This document shows positions 57,294-64,000 of a stretch of DNA of 64,000 nt, piece after piece. This DNA comes from Channallabes apus (taxonomy: Eukaryota; Chordata; Actinopteri; Siluriformes; Clariidae). Below the pieces are notes generated by a model, which was not told the origin of the DNA, made no database searches, and saw nothing but the letters and a program-made list of their open reading frames with translations. The stretch covers positions 2,481,114 to 2,545,113 of the forward strand of contig CM060127.1 in assembly GCA_030522415.1 (NCBI GenBank), given 5' to 3'. A program made the translations under genes and the position numbers. Position 1 is the first letter of the stretch, and every line of letters starts with the position of its first letter.

Positions 57294-57344
57294 AGTTGTG
57301 TGAGTCCTGAGCCTTTATCTGCACCTCACTAAAACAATGTAACC

Positions 57345-57480
57345 ACAACACTTAGTGATGGCAAAGTGACAGTTGAGAATTGTCAAACAGAAGAAATGGT
57401 GGCCAATGTCATGACTAAACCAGTAATAAAGTTGAAACTAGAAAAAATTCAAGAGTTCTATGTTTGGTATGTAAGCCCAA
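57345..57480 (+). pseudogene. Copia pol 3' end fragment
   Basis: The plus strand encodes DGKVTVENCQTEEMVANVMT followed by KPVIKLKLEKIQEF, the typical C-terminus of Ty1/copia RNase H. The upstream sequence is broken. Confidence 0.6.
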
Positions 57481-57499
57481 CACAAGGAAGGGAATGTAT

Positions 57500-57760
57500 T
57501 TATGTTATGTTGTTATATGTTAAGGTGTAAGTGTGGTAATACTTACCATACGTAATGGCAAGTACGGTATGAAAGCAAGTGAGGGTGTTACTGTTTGTAT
57601 CAGGTGTGCTTTCACAATGCTCATGTGATATGTGACCTATGTCTCATAAAAGATCATATGCAAATAAAAAGGAAGTTCTAGTTCTGGTTCAGCAGAATAC
57701 CGAGTAGTGTCCATGGTTTTTCTCCTCATATAATTTAATGTAATTTATTGGTTATCATAC
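57500..57760 (+). repeat. Possible copia LTR
   Basis: A TATG/TGTTA-rich segment with CTCATAAAAGATCATATGCA and AATAAAAAGG is followed by TATTGGTTATCATACG, which resembles a copia primer-binding site. Boundaries are uncertain. Confidence 0.35.
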
Positions 57761-58419
57761 GCAAGAATGGCTGCATCAACAAAGTAACCAGAACCAGTGG
57801 CCGAATTTGGTCAAGATAAGTAAGAAAAAAGGGAAAATCCTGGGGAGGAGACTGTGGAGTCCTTCGCTCAGCCAACAGTATATAGGACGTGTGAATTTAA
57901 TTGTTTTTCATTCTGCCCTTTGCCTGTTCCTGAAATAGTCTACTCTTTAGTCTGTTCTTAAGCTGGCACTCGGTTGACTTACTTGGGCTTTGTTGCTGCA
58001 ATAAACTCCAGCTTACTTCATCCAGATCAACCGACCGCTGAGTCTTTTTTTGATACTATTATAATTTGAGTTACAGCTTATGTTTTAGTGCTAAGTGCCA
58101 TTAACAGTGAAAGATGATCACGTGACCCACCGATGGCAATGGCAAACTTGGTTTACTTATAGTAAAACTCTTTTATTTTCAGTAAAACCATTACCATTTG
58201 ACTTAATTTCATCGTGGTGTTAACGGTGAACAAATGAAGATGGAAAAACATCAACTAATGCTAGCCTCGCAGAGGAAAAACAGGTTAAAGAACCTAGTAA
58301 TATTCCTGAAGAGGAACGTTGCGCAATTGTTGCTGACTTACTAAAGATACACTAAATATGTTTGTAAACAAATTTGACAACATGCAGACACCTCTTTGTA
58401 ACGTAAAGAATGACACAAT

Positions 58420-59340
58420 GCTAGCCGTTTAAGAGCCATTAAACTAGCCATCGAGTCCCTTCAGGAAAAGTTGGCAAGAATTGAAGATAAGAACTGTCAG
58501 TCTAATATCCATCTAGTGGGGCTGAAATAAGGTGCAGAAGGAGATGACCGTATGCCGTCAATGGGTATTAAAGCAGCCGACTATATATAGTGGTGAACGC
58601 TCAAAAACAACCTATTGTACATTTACTGTATATTCAAGATGCTGCGCTATCAAGATCAGAATAGGATCCTGAATGGAGCTCGAGATGTTGGACAGATCTT
58701 GTATGTGGGAACATCGTTGCTGTTCTTCTCAGACTACAGTACTACTATCAGCTGATGCACACCATTTTCAAATTATATATACTTTAAACTTTTTAACTTT
58801 AGATGGTATTAAAGCATAATTTGAATTTCTCAATTACAGAATCGGGTGGAGATACCGAAGGTCGAACTACTTATGGTTCCATAAATAATACTAAATTTGC
58901 ATTTGTTTCTGTATATGCACCCACAGAGGGTTATCCTTTACTTTTTTCAAGAATTAATACGTATAGTTGCAAGTTTAGATGACTGTTCTGTGGTGTTTGG
59001 GGGCGATTTAATGCGGTCTTGGATCCCCAGTTAGACAGATCCCATGCTTCTAAGCCTGATCCAAATATTTCTGGTTGTTTTAATTCATTTTTGCAACACT
59101 CTAATATATGTGATACTTGGCGTTTACAAAATGACACAATTACTGAAGATTACACATTTTTCTCAGCTCGTAATATGAGATATTCAAGGATCAATTATTT
59201 ACTTTTGTTCACTTATCTTTGTATTAATTTATTAGTAAAGTTGATATTCTACCACTTCTTTTATCTGATCATCCTACAGTAATTATGTCTTTAACTGTAT
59301 CTTTGGGTCCTAGACACAACCGTTGGAGATTTAATATGTC
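58420..59340 (+). pseudogene. L1-like LINE fragments (ORF1 end and endonuclease)
   Basis: Segments in several frames encode AIESLQEKLARIEDKN with SNIHLVGL (ORF1-like), then FAFVSVYAPTEG, DPQLDRSHASKPDPNISGC and ICDTWRLQN with YTFFSARN, typical of L1/Tx1 endonucleases. Many stops and frameshifts are present. The element continues at 60405-60640 after a hAT insertion. Confidence 0.65.
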
Positions 59341-59629
59341 CCTGTGACAGGGTGGCACATTTTTGGCTAAACAATGAAGCTCTTTGATGGAATTTTTGCA
59401 GATCAATGGGGATTCAGCCTCTAACCTCCAAGTATTGTGGGAAAGTGTTTCGTACATCCTTTAGTAAAAAACTTACAGTGGGCCATACAATTAAATTAGA
59501 AATACAAATAAATTTACTAGAAAAAGAATTAAAAGAGAAGGTCCAAAGCTAAATAATTTAATACTTTTAAATCATAATTAAAATCTATTTATTTACATGG
59601 AGCCGAATTCAACAAACATCGTCCTAGAC

Positions 59630-60349
59630 CAGACATGGGCAAACTACGGCCCGGGGGGCCACATGCAGGCCGTTAAATGTTTTGATTCGGCCCGCCAAAC
59701 TTGAAAAAATAAATTAACCTTGTTAATGTTTTATTTCCCCTGCAATTCTGATGTTTCCTCACTAGATAGCGCACTCTAGATATATTGGCTTTGTTGAGGT
59801 GAAACCTAGGCCTATTACTCCACTTTTGCACTTTACCCTTAGACCCACCGCCCCTCTATGAAGATGAGCGGACCCAAGAAAAGGAAAGTGGACAAAGAAT
59901 GTCGAGTGTTCAATAAGGAGTGGACAACTAAATATTTTTTCACTGAACATCGATCATCTGCTGTTTGCCTGATATGCCAAGAAACTGTGGCGGTTTTAAA
60001 GAGTATAATATTAGCCGTCACTTTGCCACAAAGCACGCTAACTATGCTAGCAAGATGTCAACAAAAGAACGGGAAGCTGCTACTGCTGAGAAGTTGGCAG
60101 CTAATTTGAAGGCTGAGCAAAGTTTTTTTCACCGTCAAACTGCCATTCAAGAGTCAAGTACCAAGGTCAGTTTTATTGTTTCATTTAAAATAGCAAAGGC
60201 CAGCAAACCACTGTCTGAAGGTGAGTTTCTAAAAGAATGTATGGTGGAGACCAAAGCATGCCATCTACAGTATCTGCTCCTGTTCCGGCCCCTTTGTCAA
60301 ATGTTAGAACTCAATGTGGCCCACGAATCAAAAAGTTTGCCCACCCCTG
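59630..60349 (+). mobile_element. hAT element (GTF2IRD2-like), internally deleted
   Basis: Ends CAGACATGGGCAAACTACGG and, inverted, CAGGGGTGGGCAAACTTTTT. A perfect 8-bp duplication TCCTAGAC flanks it (59622-59629 and 60350-60357). It carries only the 5' part of the transposase gene. Confidence 0.95.
59858..60255 (+). pseudogene. hAT transposase N-terminus, frameshifted
   Basis: The first frame gives KKRKVDKECRVFN, YFFTEHRSSAVCLICQETVA. A one-base shift near 59990 is followed by YNISRHFATKHANYASK and QSFFHRQTAIQESS. Together these are the zinc-binding N-terminus of GTF2IRD2-like hAT transposases. The catalytic domain is absent. Confidence 0.8.
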
Positions 60350-60404
60350 TCCTAGACAGTCCTATTATTTCCATCGCTGTTGGCTTTGAGGTTGAAAGAT
60401 AATA

Positions 60405-60640
60405 TTTTAAAGTCAAAAAGCTAACAGAGTCAAAAGCTGATATTTCGGCTATTAGGCATGAGGGTTTAGTATATACTCAACCTAATGATGAAAATAGAGA
60501 ATTTGAATCCTACTATCAGAAATTGTATATTTCAGAATCCAAAACTGACTTAACAAATCTTCCCAAGTTAAATGATTCTCAGCAACAAATGCAGTAATGT
60601 ACAGTCCTTTGACTATCAAGGAATTAAAATCTGCCCTGGA
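60405..60640 (+). pseudogene. L1-like LINE ORF2 fragment
   Basis: Encodes EFESYYQKLYISES and a PLTIKELKSAL motif, the linker before the L1 reverse transcriptase. It joins directly to an RTE-type sequence near 60640. Confidence 0.5.
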
Positions 60641-61335
60641 TTGTGACATTGTGCTTGTTAGCGAGAGCAGGGAACAGGTGGAGGAAAATTTGGAGAGGTG
60701 GAGGTACGCTCTGGAAAGCAGAGGAATGAAGGTTAGCCGCAGCAAGATGGTGTGACGATGTGTGTGAATGAGAGGGACCCAAGAGGAATGGTGAGGATAC
60801 AGGGAGCAGAGGTAAAGAAGGGGCAGGATTTTAAGTACTTAGGGTCAACGGTCCAAAGCAACGGAGAGTGTGGATAGGAGGTGAAGAGGCGGGTACAGGC
60901 AGGTTGGAATGGGTGGAGAAAAGTGTCAGGTGTGTTATGCGATAAAAGAGTACCAGCGAGAATGAAAGGAAAGGTGTACAGGACAGTGGTGAGACCGGCG
61001 ATGCTCTACGGCTTAGAGACACTTGCACTGAAGAAAAGACAGGAGGCAGAGCTGGAGGTAGCAGAGATGATGTTGAGGTTCTCTTTGAGAGTGACAAAGA
61101 TGGATAGGATCGAGAATGAGTGCATCAGACGGACAACCCATGTTAGATGTTTTGGAGATACTGTAAAGTCAGGGAGGCCAGATTGAGGTGGTTTGGACAT
61201 GTTCAGAGGAGAGATGGTGAATATATCAGTAGAAGGATGCTGAGATTGAAACTGACAGGCAGGAGGTCTAGAGAAAGACCAAAGAGGAGATTTATGGATG
61301 CAGTGAGAGAGGACATGAAGTTAGTTGGTGTGTGT
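60640..61335 (+). pseudogene. RTE-type LINE reverse transcriptase C-terminal part
   Basis: Encodes DIVLVSESREQVEENLERW, FKYLGSTVQSNGECG, YGLETLALKKRQEAEL, WFGHVQRRDGEYISRRML and MDAVREDMKLVGV with a few stops and shifts. This is the thumb and C-terminal region of RTE/BovB-like LINEs. The 3' end of the element continues at 61915-62020 after an insertion that includes the (GT)n tract. Confidence 0.75.
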
Positions 61336-61663
61336 AAGGTTTTATAATATTGTAAGACAGTGTAATCTAATAAGAAGATTCCTGTGCCTTGAGAACAGAC
61401 CCCTCACTGTGCTTCCTCATGCCTTCTGTGGTAACACCTTGTATATCCTGTATTCAGACAAGGATACATCCAAATGGCTCCTGTCTGCTAGAACCCTTTT
61501 GTTTAATCAGGAGAATGCAAATGTATCTCCTCATACCTGTCTGTCTCCAGTTCCCTCAATGACTGACATGTTAATGACTGGTTCTTTTGATGTTCGGGAC
61601 GTAGCAGCGTTTAAATGTGCTCTCTTTGCTGAGAATAAACAGAGATCTTCAGACATCATTCCT

Positions 61664-61683
61664 GCGTGTGTGTGTGTGTGTGC

Positions 61684-61747
<64 letters not shown>

Positions 61748-61795
61748 GTGTAGGTGTGTGTGTGTGTGTGAGTGTGTGTGTGTGTGTGTTTGTCT
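61664..61795 (+). repeat. (GT)n microsatellite
   Basis: Long GT tract with interruptions such as GCGC and AGGTGTAG. Confidence 0.95.
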
Positions 61796-61914
61796 CTCCC
61801 GGTCGATCGGGCCCGGACCGGTAAGTGTATCAAGGTGCAGCGGACACAACAAGAAATAACTCTTCTTCTCTTAGCTTAAAACTTAGCTCGGACACTTCTT
61901 CTACATTTAAAACT

Positions 61915-62020
61915 TAACAGTGTGAGAGAAGAGGATGCAGAGGATAGAGTTAGATGGAAGCAGATGATTCGCTGTGGCGACCCCTGACAGGGAACAGCCG
62001 AAAGACAAAGAAGAAGAAGC
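61915..62020 (+). mobile_element. RTE LINE 3' end
   Basis: Contains GATTCGCTGTGGCGACCCCT, then CAGCCGAAAGACAAAGAAGA, the recognisable RTE 3' terminus with its AAG-rich tail. Confidence 0.7.
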
Positions 62021-62586
62021 TATGCTCTACTCAACTGAAGTTGTTATGGGTTGTTTCGTATAAAGTGGGCTTTCTCTCTTAGCTTTATTTCAACCAGAGA
62101 TAATGATCTCTGAGAGAATGAGTTTGAGTTAGAGGTGGTATTGAATTGGTGATTTCTGCTGTTGTTCAATCTTAAAGGTCAAAATCTATACTGGATCAGG
62201 TGTATTCATTTCCACAACTCCATAGGTCTTAGGCCAGTACCCCAACAGTCTTCTCCCTCAGGATCTCACTCAACCAGCTCGGGTCCAGAGTTAAAAACGT
62301 CGAATTGTGAGTACATTGTATACCAATGGAAACAAGAGTGTCTCTATCGTACGTAATGCACTCAATGGTGGTGATTTTGCCGATTTTAAAACGCTGGAAA
62401 CTAACTTAAAAAACAAAAACAAAGATAAGTGGGTCGGAGCAGTCGTGACGACAGCCGACCTCACCGGCGCCATCTTCGTTCCTCCTTAACTTCAGTTTTC
62501 TATCAGAAGAGGTTTTGTGACAACATTGACTGGTATTTGGAAATGTTCATAATGCTCTCCACCTTGACTAATGGCTGCAGTTCCGG

Positions 62587-62808
62587 CTAAAGAAAAACAG
62601 CACCATGCTTCACTGTGGGTATGGTGTTTTGTTGGTGATGTGCAGTGTTGTACCAAACATACCATTTGGAATTATGGCAAAAAACGTTAAAAGTTGGTTT
62701 CATCAGGCAATAGCACATTTTCCCACATACTTTTGGGGGACTCCAAATGTATTTTTGTAAAAATTTTGCCAGGCTTGGCCAGACGTATGAAGAATTGCTC
62801 AAAAGCAA
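62587..62808 (-). pseudogene. Tc1/mariner-like transposase fragment
   Basis: The minus-strand ORF contains QQNTIPTVKHGAVFL, comparable with the NIIPTVKYGGG segment of the Tc1 transposase at 30449, preceded by a diverged upstream region. Only part of the catalytic domain is covered. Confidence 0.45.
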
Positions 62809-62839
62809 AATGTGACAATGTCAGGAAAAGCCATCTGGA

Positions 62840-63205
62840 ACACTCACTCATTTATCTTCAATACACTTATCATCTATACGGCTTTATCGTGTATTCAGTG
62901 GGCCTGGAGATCATTCCAGAAGGCTTAGGTCATGAGGTGAGGTACACCTGGGCAGGGTGCCAATCCATTGTGGGGCACACAAACATACACTTACTCATTC
63001 ACACACTACGGCAATTTGGGAATGCCAATTAATCTAATCTGTATGTCTTTGGACTGTGGGAGGAAACCGGAGTACCTGGAGCACGAAGCATGGGGAGAAC
63101 ATGCAAACACCATGCACACAGAGACAGAAATCGAACCTGGCCGCGATTCATACCTGGACCCTGAAGGTGCAAGGCAACAGTGCTAACCACTACACCACTG
63201 GCCTG
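62840..63205 (-). mobile_element. tRNA-derived (mermaid-like) SINE
   Basis: On the minus strand the order is tRNA-like head (63205-63150), TGCATGGTGTTTGCATGTTC and GTTTCCTCCCACAGTCCAAA. The tail lies near 62840. Confidence 0.75.
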
Positions 63206-63429
63206 TACTAGGACAGCTTAACTTTATTTGGGATTATTCAGATGCACTTTAAATGATGGCAGGTATGTACTGACTTCTATTTTATGAGTGTAAATGTGAT
63301 TGCTTTATTCCATGCTTATGCAACCACATTATTTATTTATTTAAATTTTTATCTTTTATTAATATTTTTTTTATCTGATCTTCAATTGAGTTGTACAGGT
63401 TATAGATCACATTAAATTGAAAAAGTTTC

Positions 63430-63720
63430 TAAAATCACTCATTCATCGTCCAGATCACTTTATCCTATATTCAGGGTCGTGGGGGGCCTGGACCCTATCC
63501 CAGGAGGCTTAGGGCATGATGCAGGGTTCACCCTATAGGCAGAATACCATTCCATCACAGGGCACACACACTCACACACTACGGACAATTTGGAAATGCG
63601 AATTAGCCTAATACACAGGCCTTTGGACTGTGGGAGGAAACCACAGTTCCCACCAAGCACGTGGAGAACATCCAAACCTATAAGAATCGAACTCTGGACT
63701 CTGGAGGTGCAAGGTGACTT
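63430..63720 (-). mobile_element. tRNA-derived SINE, truncated head
   Basis: A minus-strand copy of the same family; its tRNA-like head is cut off near 63715. Confidence 0.7.
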
Positions 63721-64000
63721 AAAGTTTTGATAATCTTGAAGTTGAAAGTTAAGAGATAAAAGGAGAATACATTTTGCTTATTTGATTTAATATTATGGGT
63801 GTAGTGTTTAACACTTTGTGTCTAACTGGATCCAGACTGCTATGATAAGAGACGGCCGTGAATCTGCATCCTGCAGACCTCAGCGCCCACTTTCCACTGG
63901 ACAACGCGTTATCTGGGACTTGAGCACTATTTGCTTGTCACGTCTCCTTTCATGTCTGTCTGTCTGTTGATTGTCTTTCTCACATGTGCTAACTGTTCAC
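63721..64000. other. Unassigned end of window
   Basis: Nothing is recognised here. Confidence 0.5.

Noticed and set aside
61531..61859. Long Cys-Val and Thr-His ORFs
   Set aside because: Product of the (GT)n tract in all frames.

Overview
The window is vertebrate DNA, almost certainly from a teleost fish. The identifiable host genes are one alpha-globin and one beta-globin gene with standard three-exon structures. Most of the rest is a dense mosaic of teleost-type transposable elements: Tc1/mariner, hAT, PIF/Harbinger, TTAA-type, CR1/L2, L1, RTE and jockey-like LINEs, Ty3/gypsy, copia, and tRNA-derived SINEs. I cannot fix the species; a catfish or other otophysan is only a guess.

Layout. 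0.3-0.7 kb: a small unidentified membrane-protein ORF. 0.86-5.56 kb: copy A of a segmental duplication. It holds a terminal exon of a multicopy gene family, a hAT-type element with an internal ~140-bp satellite, and a PIF/Harbinger MITE. 5.6-10.5 kb: a TA-flanked element inserted in an (AT)n tract. 10.7-12.9 kb: a second DNA element. 13-16.2 kb: local duplications and the last islands shared with copy B. 17-22.7 kb: a nearly full-length CR1/L2 LINE with a self-family insertion in ORF2. 22.7-30 kb: SINE, LINE scraps and MITEs, with no gene seen. 30.07-31.68 kb: a complete Tc1 element. 32.3-36.7 kb: the globin pair, alpha on minus and beta on plus, divergent, about 2.9 kb between start codons. 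37.7-42.2 kb: two exon-like segments of an unknown minus-strand gene flanking a short gypsy element. 42.3-44.2 kb: a hAT element with nested hAT and SINE. 45.35-57.29 kb: a chromodomain gypsy element on the minus strand, split by a 6.8-kb TA-flanked insertion that carries copy B. 57.3-64 kb: copia, L1, hAT, RTE, Tc1 and SINE remnants.

How it fits together. The two globin genes form a divergent pair that would share the 2.9 kb between them. Target-site duplications give a chronology. Copy A contains the hAT-type satellite element while copy B preserves its empty site. The copy-B element entered a gypsy copy that has an intact 5-bp target duplication and about 97% similar LTRs by eye. The gypsy LTR also carries a perfect 11-nt match to its own primer-binding site, the arrangement expected for self-priming. 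All identities and divergences here were judged by eye; no database search was run.
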